From Neoceratodus forsteri (lineage: Eukaryota; Chordata; Ceratodontiformes; Ceratodontidae): DNA of 64,000 bases. Shown piece after piece: positions 11,813 through 24,377 of the stretch. The notes beneath the pieces were generated by a model. That model was not told the origin of the DNA. It did not search any database and saw only the letters and a program-made list of their open reading frames with translations. A program made the translations under genes and the position numbers. Where the stretch lies: positions 842,536,001 to 842,600,000 of the forward strand of contig CM028129.1 in assembly GCA_016271365.2 (NCBI GenBank), written 5' to 3'. Positions within the stretch are counted from its first letter, which is position 1; each line of letters begins with the position of its first letter.

Positions 11813-11990
11813 TATTATACAATGTTCAAATTGTTTTTTTGTTCTTATCGTGATATAAAACTTTTACAGTGGGTATACTGGAGCATTTATCACAGTCATG
11901 TGATGTGTTTTGACCAATGAGGTTACAGGATTTTCATACCGCGCATTGTATAATGCTCAATAACACCCACCCTGGTGGGTATTATTGTGC
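11813..11990. repeat. Second hairpin segment next to the palindromic MITE
   Basis: ATTATACAATG near 11814 is matched in inverse by CATTGTATAAT near 11945. At 11958-11988 there is a tight stem built on ACCCACC and GGTGGGT flanked by AATAA and TTATT. It shares GTGGGTAT words with the neighbouring hairpin, so the two may belong to one decayed element. Confidence 0.45.
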
Positions 11991-13055
11991 TTAGAAAATG
12001 GGCTACATGTGGCATTTTTGTGCAGGATTCATAAAATAAAAAAAGAAGAAGTTAAAAAATTAATAAAATGAACACAAAGTTATTTTGTTGATAAAGTAGT
12101 CCCTCTACTGGTATACTTGCCAGCCAGTAAAAGGCACTGTGCTGTTTCAGAGTTGTACTGTGAAGGGAGCATTTCAGTTTTTTTTTTATGTCTAAAGTGC
12201 TATCTTTCTGTGACTGATATCAGTTGCTAGTCTGAGAGTTTTAAGTTATTTCTGTTAATGCTGACCACAAAGGAATAGTGCTGCTATGGTACTGTACAGT
12301 GACCACAGTCGGGGAAACAATGAGGGAGCGCTGTCCATCAGTGAACAGGGAGCAGTGTTGTATTGGAGACTGCAGGTTACATTTTTTGTTTTCTGTTTTA
12401 TTTCTTTCAAAGCACCGGAAGAGGGGGATCTCATAGCTTGTTTGGTGGCACAGAGGAGATTGTATAACTTCGGGCTAAGAGCGAGCACGATGGTGTAGCG
12501 GTGTGTGTGGGATGAGAGCAGCAGTACTTTCATGATTTCCTGTTGCACAGATCGGGATGGGCTGCTGGTTTGCAGCTGCAAAGTGGGCCGGCGGCTGGAA
12601 GAAGGGATGTGAGTGCTTCTGCTTATGGAGCTACCACTTTAATTTGTGTTGAGAAAAAGAGAATATGTATGGTTTCAGCTGCAGGATCCATTTTCTTTAC
12701 TAACAGTGTACATCAATTGTGTGGGGGGGGCTGGCTCCCTCTGTCATCAGCTTACCAAGTGGAAAAAAAATGGTGGCTATGAAATTTAAATTACAAACTG
12801 GCAGAAGGATACCAGTTTGGCATTGGGGCATAGCAGGCTGGAACTTTTTATTTCCTAAGCATGTATTGAAAGTTAATTTACCCATCTAGAATGGGTACGA
12901 GCTAATCAAAACCCAGGAACTAAAAAGCCCATTTTCTAATTGCCATTGAATTACACTGTTCCCTGCAGTAAACTGCAGCATTTTGTCATATACTGCAGCA
13001 TTACTGTGTTACATCCTGACTGGCACCACTATATATCATATCATATTTTATCCTG
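11991..13055. other. Unassigned
   Basis: No protein family, RNA gene or repeat family could be recognised. Small CTGCAG-rich stretches occur near 12965-13000. Confidence 0.35.
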
Positions 13056-13059
13056 TATC

Positions 13060-13960
13060 ATACTATATGTGCAGTCCATCTGGTTCATGAGATTTATTTA
13101 CTTTCCAAGCTCCAAGCACTTTCAGTACCCTTTCTATGGCAATTGGATCCATACTCATTTTTTGCCCGCCCTTCTGGTCTACTGCTATCTTTTCCCTGTG
13201 GCAGTGGCCTCTTCTTTTCCTTTGTAAATACTGAATTGAATTAATCATTCACTATTTCTGCCTCTCCGTTGTTATCCCCCACCCACAATTTGACCTGCTT
13301 AACTTTTTTAATGCCTTTTTTGTCTGTTTTTTTTCTCATATGTAATCAAAGAAGGCTTTATCCCCCTTCTTAACTTATCCTGCTATCCTTAGCTTCATTT
13401 CTTCTTTAGCCTTTCACACCACTATGTTGGCTTCACTCAGTTTTATAAGGTAGGTGTCTCTGTCCCCCTTTTGACAGCCTTTCCATTTCTTAAAAATGTC
13501 CCTTGTCACCCTTACTGCACCCTCCTACTTCCTTGTCAGCCAGTTTGGGTTTTTGTTTCTCTGTTTTTTTCCCACCTACCTCATGCAATAACTGATAACC
13601 CCCTGAAGGCAATTTTTAATGGTGGCCCATTTCCCTTCAACCCACTGCCCCTCCCCGACTCCCTCTGACCTGCTTAAACGTTTCTCACTCATTTACCCCC
13701 AAATTAGCCCTTCTGAAATATAGGACTCTAATTTAGTTTTGGAGCTGGTGTAGCATAGTTCTATAGCAAACCACTCTGATACCCCCCAACATAGTCACTG
13801 TTTATTAACACAAGGTCCATGGTCGCATCTTCCTTCATTGGCTCATTGACCCCTGGGCCAAAAAACTATCCTGAAATGCTTGCAGCAGTGCTTGATGTCT
13901 ATTATCTGTGCTTGGGATGTCCCACACTACATCAGGAAGATTAAAGTCTCCTGTAGGGGA
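13060..13960 (-). pseudogene. CR1-type LINE fragment (endonuclease end to RT start)
   Basis: Read on the minus strand, 13960 downwards gives a decayed endonuclease block (FNLPDVVW-like, frameshifted), then about 600 bases of linker with stops, then ERVLKVLGAWKVNKSHEPDGLH near 13070-13140. That corresponds to the CR1 'KVNKSxGPDGxHP' block just before the RT palm. The copy stops there. Only a central slice of ORF2 is present, and it is heavily mutated. A plus-strand CR1 with a better preserved version of this block lies at 33.4 kb. Confidence 0.65.
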
Positions 13961-14240
13961 TTTCTAGTGATGTCATGAACACTGTGGGAGTGTGACCCTC
14001 ACACAGACCCTTTCCCTGCAACAATCTCTGGCACTCTGGCAATTTAAATATACTTTTTACTGATTAAGTGTGTCAATTCAGTTCACTGGTATGTTGAGCT
14101 GACCTCAGAAGCAAAAACCAGGGACAGCTGTGGCAAAATTATGTTCTTTACTTGAGGGTGCCTATGATTAGGAGGCCACACTGTGAGGTCATTCACTCAG
14201 TCACTGCTTGCAAATGTCTGTCTCTTCGGTGGATCTATAA

Positions 14241-14999
14241 ATGGATGATGAAGAAACCTTCACCTTTTCTGAACAAGCAATTCAGAAAATACTTCATACG
14301 GTGAATAAAACTGAATCCACTTTTGCGGATTCAGCAATTGAGCTTAAATCAATCAACAGGAAACTTTAGCAATCATGGAGAAAGTGAACTCAATCAAGGA
14401 CACAGTGGAAGTGCATGATAGGCTGCTGCTTTACCTGCTACACTGCGATAGAGAGGTACAAAATAGGATGGTGGATGCTGAAAACCGAGTTCAGTGAAAT
14501 TACTTTTAGGAGCATAAGGTTCAGGAGGGAGCTAGGATGGGTTTGCCTTTCAAAATTATTTTATGCTGCACCTACTGAAAACCATGCTAGCTATCCCTCA
14601 AACTACTGAACAAGCTCACCACTCATTGTGGTCTAAGCTCACTGATCCAGCCAACAGACTCTGTCTCTGGGTGGAGAGAGTGCTTCACTACTAATCAAAG
14701 GAGGCGGTTCTATCTGCAGCCTCGTCAGCAAAAGTGTTACATTTTGAGAGCCAAAGTACCTTCTTTGATCAGGACTTTTCTGCCTCACTATGATCCATGC
14801 AAAAGGTGATAAGTGATGTGGTAAAGGAGCTCAGGGGAAAATTGATTGTTAGGGCCCAATTATTATACCCAGCTTGCATTAAATTACATCTGGATTCCAG
14901 AATAAAAATATATTGTTGATTACTGGAAGCTATACCATTATGGTACAAATTCAACATTGCCTACTCTTATCAACAATGGAGGCCCTTGAAGGTCACTTG
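14241..14999 (+). pseudogene. L1/Tx1-type ORF1 protein remnant
   Basis: Starts at ATG 14241 (MDDEETFTFSEQAIQKIL). A coiled-coil-like N-terminus follows (TVNKTESTFADSAIELKSIN). The central RRM-like part is mostly missing. The C-terminal domain is recognisable from VLHFESQSTFFDQDFSASL through LLYPACIKLHLDSRIKIY, matching the L1 ORF1 pattern of a 'PDLS' block followed by 'YPArLrv'. Stops and frame changes are frequent. The family protein is the RNA-binding chaperone of the L1 particle. It probably belongs with the ORF2 that starts at 17862, the two now separated by inserted LINE tails. Confidence 0.6.
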
Positions 15000-15034
15000 A
15001 TGAGGATGGTATGATTGGAAGCAGGATGCAGAAT

Positions 15035-15330
15035 CAAACAATCAGTCAATCAAGTCTTCATTTATCCAGGCGAACACCATTGAGCAGGCTCATTTACAAG
15101 ATTGACCTGTGTTACACAAGGTCAAGAATAACACTTTTATATACAGTACAGATAATAAATAGACATAATTATACAGAAACAGAAAAAAAATACACAGTGC
15201 AATAACAAGTATTTCAGGTATAGGGTTAACAAGGTTAGGGAGAATGGTATGAGAAGGGGAATTAAAACATTCTGAAACAGCCAGCATATTAAAACATTTT
15301 CAAACAGCATGGCGTATCAATGGTCAAGAC
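15035..15330 (-). mobile_element. LINE 3' end, antisense
   Basis: A minus-strand LINE tail: CAATCAATCAA-type simple sequence, then CCATTGAGCAGGCTCATTTAC. TGAGC-AG-GCTCA at 15081-15092 can form a stem. The same arrangement appears at 2.68 and 17.80 kb. No coding part was identified; G-rich non-coding sequence follows to about 15560. Confidence 0.55.
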
Positions 15331-15605
15331 ATATACAAACTTAAGGGGCAGATATGGAGGGGAGGGGAGGGGTGCAGGACTGCAGCTGTTCTAGGAAAGG
15401 TACTATAGTAGATGGGCTGGAGACATATATGTTAGGAGTCTGAGGGTAACAAAGGTAGTGGATTAGCAGAAAAAAGGGGGGGGTATAGGTGGAGACAATC
15501 AAGGGGCCGGGTTAGGTGGAGAAGAAGTGGGCAGGTAAGCAGTAGGCACCCTAGCACGCTAAGTGCAGAAAACCCACAAGATCTGAAGGAGGGCTCCTAC
15601 AACAC

Positions 15606-16225
15606 TTGGCTGGCAACTTAACCACACTAGTGAAACATGCCTTTATCACCTCAGCACTGGATTACTGTAATGCTCTATACTTAGGGTTATCTGGAAGTCT
15701 GATGTGCCACTTGCTTTTGGTCCAGAATGCTGCAGCCTGGCTTGTGGCGGAAACGTCTCAAAATGAGCTGCCTGCACTGGCTGCCAATTCAGTGGTGCAT
15801 CGGCTTTAAAATATGTATGCTTACATACAAAGCCCTACATGATATGAGTTCTGACAATGTGAAAGAGCTCCTGCCTTCTCACCCCCTGTGTACCCTCTCA
15901 GCTCCATTGATGCAGACCTTTGAGTAGTTCCAGGTTCCCAGTTAAAGTTTTGAGGGGACAGAGCTTTTGGGGTTGTTGCCCCTGTCCTGTGGCACTCCAT
16001 TCCACCTAGCATTCACATAGCCCACACAGTGGATGCCTTCAAGGGAGCCTTGAAATCTTATTATTTCCAGCTTGATGATGGTAGTTAGTAATGGATTTAT
16101 TGCTGCTTTTATTTACTGGTTATGTATTATATTGTCTTTATGTATTGTATTGTCTTTTTCTCCTTGTGAGTTGTTCAGAGCCATGTGGAATGAGCATGTA
16201 TAAATAAAAGTTGCCTTGCCTTGAA
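15606..16225 (+). pseudogene. L2-like LINE 3' end (RT thumb and 3' UTR)
   Basis: The plus strand encodes the last part of an L2/Rex1-like ORF2: HAFITSALDYCNALYLGLSG, LLLVQNAAAWLVAET and LPALAANSV correspond to the family's 'sRLDYCNaLY..LQlvQNaAARl..W LPi' block. A frame change near 15800 carries on into the 'FK.LtYKALH' block. Stops follow, and the copy ends with AATAAAAG and TTGCCTTGCCTTG near 16205-16225. Upstream RT motifs are absent, so it is a 5'-truncated copy. Confidence 0.75.
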
Positions 16226-17755
16226 ATGACTGCAGAAATCTGTTGATTCTGCCTCACAAGCAGACTCTGCCCCAAGCAATCAAATAGGGTTAATGTGTTG
16301 TGAGCACTAGGATCCAAATTAATAACTGACTTGTATGTGGCAGGAATAAATGCATCATGCATCGGTTGTTACACAAGCTTGCTATGAACACCAGAACACT
16401 TTGCCTTAGACACTGCCTGTTTATTTTGCAGCTGCATCGATCACTCATACGTGCTACTTTTGGTGATGTGTTGTCTTTCTGCAACTCTCTCTAGCCAGGA
16501 GTTCATTAAGGAGTGAGGGATCCGGAGAGGGGGCCTCGTCCAGAGGGGAGAGCAGTTGTGCCTGGACCACAAAAGGCAGACAACCACCTATCATTTTAAA
16601 TGAAGGGAGCACCACTCATGGAGTCTTCTCTTTCTCTCCTACGGTATCCAGGGTGTGTATGTGTGTGTTGGGGGGGGGGGCAGAGACAAGGTGTTGTTTT
16701 ACAGGCCACCCTTGGCTTGGTTTTTGATAAGAAAGGATTCCAGGCTTAGGGTGTCCTCTCAAGGTAACCAGCAATACAAGAATGGAGTACACTGTCACTG
16801 AATAATAATGCTTAGTAGGGGAGAGGTACACTGTGGCAGGGTCCTAGGTAACCAGGACAGTGGCCATGGACCACTTTCCATAAACCATGCTAATACAGGT
16901 CGGTGACTCCTCTGTACATGAGTGTAACTCAGAACAATTACATTTCATCCTTTATTCACACAGTTGGTGCACTTGCCTTGTACTGTAGTTAGGCTGCTGC
17001 TAAAGTGGCCTTCCTAGAAATTTAGTTATTGGAGCTCCCCTTAGTGATCAGTGTCTGAGTCTTGAAGAGATTGTTGTCTTGGGCCTGCTTGAGGGGTTTG
17101 GAAGCCTGGAGTTCACTGTCAATCTGCCTTGTTCCAGGGGTCCTTGGGGTGGGGGCTCTTTCCCTGAATGTTTGGCATATGATCCTCGCATTGCATCACA
17201 GAGGGATGTGAGAGAACACTGATGAAAGCTTAGAGGTTTGACAGCACTGGGTTTTAGGCACAATGTTCAGTCTCTGGTCATTTGAAACCAGTATACCTGC
17301 TAAGTTATAGTCTTCTTTGATTATTGCATGGTGGGGGTGAATTGTAGAGTTAGACCACATTTTATCTTAACTGGTGGGGATAGCTGCTGTGTCTCTATGA
17401 CAAAGATACTAATAAAATCCTCTTGTTTGTCTTGAGGAAAGTTGGGCCCAACCACCATCCTGGGCAAAGGGATGAATGAACTGAGTTGTTTGCCCGGGGG
17501 AGACGCGTTTCTCACTTCCTTTCTTGGTCTCAGTTTCTCTGGATTATCCTGGAAGCACTGTTATAATATGTTCCTTGATCATGAGTTATATGGCAGTTTC
17601 AAGTGTTAGTAGACCTCTGGTAATTTCTGAGGGGCTTCTCTAGTTCTTGTTATATTAATGTATGCTTATTGGTTGTGTTTGGATGCTGTCTGGGAACTTA
17701 ACCTTTTAATCTGGTCTATGTATTGTAGTGGCTCACTTAGTCATCACTTGCAGAT
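16226..17755. other. Unassigned
   Basis: No family recognised. A G run lies at 16671-16680. Reading frames are short and lack motifs. Confidence 0.35.
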
Positions 17756-17855
17756 TTTATTTATTTATTTATTTAGACAGCAGTTTGGAAAACCTTTGAG
17801 CCATAGGCTCATTTACAAAGGTACCTTGTCACAGTAAGACAGATATGCAGACAAG
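17756..17855 (-). mobile_element. LINE 3' tail, antisense, with perfect terminal stem
   Basis: (TTTA)n is followed by a conserved LINE 3'-terminal block. TGAGCC-ATA-GGCTCA at 17797-17811 is a perfect six-pair stem. It lies directly upstream of the L1-type ORF2 start. Confidence 0.6.
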
Positions 17856-17861
17856 GTAAAA

Positions 17862-20800
17862 ATGACATACAACAATATTTCAAATGACAACCTAAAAGTA
17901 ATATCCTATAATATAAAGGGTTTGAATTCTCCTGTTAAAAGAACCTGCATTCTGGTAGAGCTGAAAAGGATAGATGTAAACATAGCATTTTCACTAAAGT
18001 TCCACTTGTTGGACTCAGAACATACCAAGCTTTGAAGAGGGTGGATGGGACAGATAGTGGGCACCTCATATCTGCAATATAAGAAAGCGGGCACAGCAAT
18101 CCTGATACATAAAATGCTCCCCTTATTGATCAAATCCTCAGATACCAGCTTGGAGGGCAGACTGGTTGTTCTTCACGGTGAGATGCAAGGGGAGGCTAGC
18201 TCTCTAGTGTAGATCTATACACTGAATGAAAAAACTGAGAGATTTTATAAGGAAGACTTTGGCCTGGTCACACAGCTATCAGGAACTCATATTATTATAG
18301 ATGGTGATTTCAATTACCCCAGGGTATCCAGATCATCCCAGCTCTCCTCCACCAATATGCAGACTCTAAAGATTTCAAGAAGCTTGATGAAGAAGTCTGG
18401 GTTTGTCAAGAGAAAACACTGGCAAGATGCGCTACCAGCTAAATGGCATGTGGTGCGAGTCCGGAAAGCACAGAACAGCAGAACACTAAAGAAAATTGCA
18501 CTAAGCTGACTTTGAAAATAAAAAAGACACAAAAGTTAAACTAAATGCACCAAAACATTCCCATTTGTTTGGGTATAAGAAAGTATGGCACTATGTAGCC
18601 CCAATGATTCAGGTCTGAATCATGCCCATTCATCAGGGAGCATTGTCTTCTAATGGATGGCCATGATTCAGACCCTAAGTGCTGGGGCTGCATAGCACCA
18701 CACTTTCTTGTACCTGAATAAATGGGAGTGTTTCAGTGCATTTACTTTGATTTTGGGTTTGTCGACATATGGTGGGAACGCCACAAGGGGGAACACAATA
18801 TACTTTCTTTGCTTACTCCCATGAAAATTACTCTCAAATTTATATGTTTCTAGTCCCCAAAGTCTTGGCTTACCAGATCCCCCAGTGCGTAATTTTACTA
18901 GCAATGCAATTAAGTCATGCTCCAGTCCTTTTACAGCTTCACCTGCAGGGTGAAAGGTGGAGGACTCTTTGGAGGATGAACACCTCATTACTTAATGACT
19001 CTCAACTGAAAGATTGCATAGCTAGATACATTTAGGAGAGTTATGCTTTCAATTCAAACAAAGAGGTTTCTGAATGAACTGTGTGAGACATGTTAAAAAT
19101 GATGGTCCGGAGTAAAATTATGAGCCTGGCAGCCCAAGCTAAGAAGCAAAAAAAAAGCAATAAGGGAGGCACTGGAAACCAAGCTCAAATCCTCAGAATT
19201 GGAACACAAACAAAATGGCAGAATGGAATCCCACCAATCTCTACTAAAGGTCAAGAAAGAACTAAATGACCTACTCCAGAGACAGGCAGAAGGGTGCCTG
19301 AGGTATACAAACCAAAAATCCTATGAGACATGGAGGCAAAGCTGCAAGACTGCTGGTGTTTCAGCTCCATAAAGCAGCAGTGGGCAGACATTCCCCAAAT
19401 CAAAGACCCAATCAACATGTCTGAGACCTAGATAACTCCTGGGAAAATGGCTGTCACCTTTAAGTCTTTTTGCATGACATTTTATTTTGAATCAAGACAG
19501 CCAGACCACACCTCTATAAATTTACGGACCTTTCTTTCCAAAGAGAATTTTCCAGTCCTGTCTGATTAGGATAGAATCCTTCTGGGAAAACCAATTCAGG
19601 AGTCTGTGATTATTGATGCTAATAAAACCCTTGAAAGCAACAAATTCCCATATCTGAATGGATTTAATAAAATTTTTTATAAAACATTCCAAGAACAGAT
19701 TACTCCCATCTTGCTTTAAACGTTTAGAATGTGTCAAACAGAACAGAAAATCCTTGACAGTTGGGATGAGGTACTGGTTATAGTAATACTGAAATCAGTC
19801 AAAAATAGAATTGTACCTCCTATAGGTCTATTTCATTGCTTTATTAAGACCGCAAGCTATTTACTAAAATCCTTGTTGACGTAGGGCAAAAGTTGGTCAC
19901 TAAATTAATCCATCTGGACCAAACTAGGTTTATACCCAATCAGCACTTAAATAATAACATTAGATAATTGTGCAACATTATGTCAGAGATAGGCCAGAGT
20001 AAGAAAGTACAAGTGAGTTAATGGTCAATGTAGAAAAGGCCTTTGATTACCAGAATTGGTCATATTTAAATGAAGAATTATGCACCATGTGGTTTGGAGG
20101 TGTCTTTACTAGATGGATTGTTGTGCTATATGGTAGCCCATCTGCCAAAATCAGGGTTAATGGTACACTATCAGACCCCTTACCCATCCATAGAAGCACC
20201 AAACATGGGTGCCCATTTTTATCCCTGTTGTTTGCTCTAAGTGTAGTGTCACCTGACAGCAGCCATCAGGCAAAGCAGTGAATTATGTGGCATCACAGTG
20301 ACAGGTCAGAAACACCTAATCTCTCTCTATGAAGATGATATGCTCATTTGCATGTGTGATCCCGTGCAGTCTATGCCCCCTTTTCTAGACTAATAAGCAA
20401 ATATGGAGCAATATCTGGGTTTAATGTAAATCACACCAAAACTGAAATCTTGTTAATCAGTGGGACTCTGTCCGATGAAATTAAAGTCATTATGCCCTAC
20501 AACTAGGTCTCCTCCAATGTGAGATATCTAGGGCTACACATACCTGTTAAAGTAAAAACAATAAATCAGAATAACTCTCCTCAGCTTACTCAAGCTGTGT
20601 TTGTGGATCTCAACAGGTGGAGTCGCCTTCCATTATTTTCCTGCAATCACTTAGAAGCGACTAAAATGAATATATTGCCATATTACTTTCTTTCCTTGAC
20701 TCTCCCACCTGGGTTATGAAATTAGAATGTAGGGAACTACAGAAGGCACTTAGCAAGTTTATTTGGAATGGCAAAAAAAAAGCTATAGTAAAGTAGGGCG

Positions 20801-20945
20801 TTCTTACCCCCCATAAGGTGGGGGGATGGGTCTTCCAGAAATTGTTATCATGCAGCCCAACTCACACGGTCTGATGTGGGTTTATTAATTATGGAATCAA
20901 GGAACATTTAAAGTGCCTGATACACTTGAGGGAATTATGGTTAAG
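17862..20945 (+). pseudogene. L1/Tx1-type ORF2 (endonuclease and reverse transcriptase)
   Basis: Starts at ATG 17862 and soon reads LKVISYNIKGLNSPVKR, the L1 endonuclease N-terminus. Further motifs are GTAILIHKMLP, LEGRLVVLHGEMQGE and IIIDGDFNYP. The endonuclease is split at 18407 by a 347-bp insert and resumes with GTQYTFFAYSHENYS and SHAPVLLQLHLQG. The RT region shows LESNKFPYLNGFNKIFYKTF, VNVEKAFDYQNWSYL (the motif A aspartate appears as N), GTLSDPLPIHRSTKHGCP, YEDDMLIC and MRYLGLHIPV. Stops and frame changes run throughout, and it is truncated near 20945 before the C-terminal zinc knuckle. Clearly dead. Confidence 0.8.
18408..18754. mobile_element. 347-bp snapback element with 9-bp target duplication
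   Basis: Inserted into the L1 endonuclease. GGGTTTGTC flanks it exactly at 18399-18407 and 18755-18763. The right two thirds form a long imperfect palindrome: AAATGCACCAAAACATTCCC near 18544 is matched in inverse by GGGAGTGTTTCAGTGCATTT near 18724, and GAAAGTATGGCACTATG by CATAGCACCACACTTTC. The first 110 bases are not part of the palindrome. No reading frame of note. Nine-base duplications suit a Mutator-like element, but the superfamily is unproven. Confidence 0.75.
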
Positions 20946-22350
20946 TAACTCTGATCTTTTTTGTTATCTATGTAACCCTCTCGGGAAGGGGCTTACCTGG
21001 GCTTTCAACTGCCACCGTCCCTCCTGCTGCTCATTCTGGCATGCCCAAACTGTAATCTCTGGCACCTCCTATACCTGTTTCTTCATTGGTTGTGGTACAT
21101 TCTTCTGTCCTGGTCCTCTGATCCTGCCATAGGGAACTGGGAATAACCAGAGGCACTACACTTTCCTTCGGTGCATCAGCACCAAGTGAACGCTTGGTCA
21201 CCATTTCCTTGAGCAGGATTGTATGCTTCTCCCCAACACTCCTGTTCTACTGACACAAGCATGCCTGACTCCAGACCTATGACCTCACTGTTGAAACTGG
21301 ACAGACTAGCTAGCAGCCTAGGAAGGCTGCTACAGTAGTATATGGCTAGCACACCATGGGAGGGGCAAACAAATCAGTAAAATAAAGACTTTTGGTGCAC
21401 AAGGCACTTTTCCAACATGGGTGAGGCCATCTTGGTGCCCTTTTACACTACAACTTGGCAAATCAGTGGGCTAGAAAGCCCAGGCAGGGACAGCAAAGTC
21501 TTTGGGGGGAAGAGACCTGTAAGCACATTCACACTGTACTGAGGGGCCAATCAGGGGGCAGGCCAGGGAAGAAGGACTGATGAACAGCACTGTATATCGA
21601 AAGCAATACTGTAATGAAGAAAATAAGTTTCTGGGCTTCTGAGAAGCTTGTGGCAGTCTAAGAGAGACACTGAGGAGTTCAGACCTGCTGCTGGTGAGAT
21701 CAGGTGAGAGGCCTAGCCAGGCCCAAAATCCTCTGAACCCTCACCAGGGTTTGTCTTGCAAAATTACTGTGAGCCTTATCCCAGCTCTTTTGTTTGAAGA
21801 CATTGCCAGGGAAAGCACCTGTTTTAGTGAAACCTGTGAAACTGGGCAATATGGGCACCAACTGAAAGAGACTACTGAAAGAGTCTGTCGGTGGGGAATT
21901 GCTGCAGACCAAAGCTGCTGAACTGTACAAAGTGGAAATGGAGACTTGCATTCTACCCAGTTTGCTTTGGAGTGAGGTAAGAGGTCTGCTAGCCCGTATC
22001 TAGTGAGGTGGATTGGGGAACAGGGAGCCAGGGGGCATATACTCTGAGTACATGGTTACTTGCTATCCAAAGTGCAGTTGGACTGTGGGTGTCACTCCTG
22101 GGGTATGGGCTCCTTGGGAACCAGGAGGTCACTGTGTAGTACTCCAGGGATTGAGAACTGAGCTAGAAGGACTTTATCCTGAGAGATGTGAGCCAGAAGG
22201 GCTGCACTGTTACAAAATGTCTGAGAGAGTCTTAATTGTTTCATTCCCAGGTCACTGGGGTCTGCTCCTGACTACTGTTTGACCTGCTGCTGTGTGCTGT
22301 TTCCCACCTTGTCTGAGCTGCTACATCTGTGGGTCACGTGAGTGCTGGCA
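20946..22350 (+). other. Possible LTR-like segment
   Basis: Non-coding stretch after the L1 truncation. A TATA-like word (CTGTATATCG, near 21590) is followed by AATAAGTTTCTGGGCTTCTGAG near 21620. Near 22350 the sequence reads GCATTGGTGGCAAGGATC, which resembles a vertebrate gypsy or ERV primer-binding start (TTGGTGGCA). No second copy or internal genes were found, so this is only a suggestion of a partial LTR. Confidence 0.2.
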
Positions 22351-24372
22351 TTGGTGGCAAGGATCTTATGTACTTTTCCAGTTTGGATTACAGTTCTCTC
22401 ATTTGGATTGCAATTTGATTTTCAAGCATGTTCCATTTGGATTTTGAGTCCTTTATACTCTACTAGCACACTATGGCATGTTGGGGAGTTAAATTACCAG
22501 CTTGCTAAATTTCATCAAGTGCATCACAGAAAGTATGAGGGCAACATAGCTACCAGGCCTACACTAGGACTTTAATGTAATTCCTGGGTACCCAAAGTCA
22601 GTGTTTTTTGTAACCATACTAGGCTAAACTCTGTCAAAAAAGGACAAGATAGGAAGAAAAGGTGGAGGCGGTGGTGCTTTATGTGAGGGAAAGCATAAAA
22701 CCAGGGCCCTGTGTTTAACACAATTCCATGGCTGTAGCAATGGCTACAGAAATTGAGGCTGACCGCAGAAAATGCTGCTAGTCATAGCCCCACTGGCCAC
22801 GTGTTACCTGATGAAAAATGAACATCGGCAAATCTGGTATCTTTTTTTATGGGGGGGAGTGAAGACTTGTGCCCCAGATTGCCCTGCCTGGCCCAGCAGT
22901 CCTGACTATTGGCTCAGCATGTAAGATTCTCTGCTCTGATTGCATCCCCCCACTGTACATCAGCCGCCCCCATGCCTGATGGTTCTGGCTTTTGGCATGG
23001 AGCGGATGAAGTGGTATGGAGCAGTTGGCAAGGACATGGTCAGTTAGTGTGGATTCTTTTAGTTTTAGTGCTACTGGGGAGAGAAAGAGTGAAGGGACAG
23101 GCATGCAGCAGGATGAAATGAACATGGCAGCTGTCTTAAGCAGGCACTGAGGAGGAGCCACCATGCTGGGAGCTGCTGCTGCTACTAGGATTGAAGGAGG
23201 GAATTGAGGGGAGACATGTGAGAGATGGTGGCTACTGGCACAGTGAGTGAGACTCAGAATTAGGGAGGGTGCGGGTCTGAGCCAGGCTGACTTTACGACA
23301 GTAAATTAAATAAATAGTGACATTTCCCACCACAGCCCAGAAGCTTGTACCTTCATGATGGAAATTCCTTATAGAATTGACATGTAGTGGTAAATTAGGA
23401 GATGCACCAGCATGTCATTGGGTGGCCTAAAAAGGTTTATGCTTGCAAATACCATTTTTCATTAAAGAGGTGAAGCAATGTATTTATTTCTCTATACCAC
23501 TCACCCAGTATAGTTTGTACAAGCTACAGTACCTCTTTATGCCACTGCTGTTGGCCCGGCTGGCCAATCTCTCAGGAGATTCAAAAGTGATATTATGGAT
23601 GTTCTCATCCCCAGACTGCAGTCTGTGGGGATCCAGCCTGTAGTTGGGGATGATGGCCGATTTCCTGGCCTGGGGCCAGCTCTGCAGTCTGAACATTTGC
23701 AGCAAAGTAGCTTCAAAATCTTATAAGAGTTTGTGGTTTTGCCCAGAGCAACATTCTGTGCTGACTTCTTGGGAGATAAACACTTGCAATTGGTTTGGAC
23801 ACAAAGCCAGGCTGGATGTGTAAAAAAACTGATCCAGCAAGAGTTGAGCCCTCTTAAACAGTAAAACAGTGATGGTTTGAAACTAAGTAAGTCTGTGAAA
23901 AAAGTGGTCAACAGTTTTAAAGAATACCACTGTCAAATAATTACATAGTAATGGTATAAAGGGCAATGGCAAAGAGTCAGCATGGGTTACCATTTTCTTC
24001 ACTAAGTCACAAAACCCTGGAGTTATGGAAAATACAGAAGTCACCTAGCTTTCACTTTCACTCTGAGTGGGACTCAGGACTCAAACCAGTCACTAAGATG
24101 GTAAAATAAGTGTGAGCGGCTACAGCAGAGCTGGGATCATAGCGCTGCTATATGTGTGTGGGTTCAACAACTGGGCAGAGTGTGCAGGTACTGGCTACCA
24201 CTTGGGGCCAAGCAGGCATCATTTGCTGAGAAGTGACCACTTCACCTTTGGTGTGAAGCAGAAGGAATTCACCATTCCAACAGGGGTCAATGTAAGTTCC
24301 TATGTATGTGTTATAAGGGTAGTAAGGATGGGGAAGCTTAGTGTTTCTTTTAAAAAAAAATACTGTTCGCAA
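22351..24372. other. Unassigned
   Basis: No gene or repeat family recognised between the possible LTR segment and the Gmr1-type element. Purine-rich and G-rich patches occur near 22650 and 23160. Confidence 0.35.
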
Positions 24373-24377
24373 AAAGC

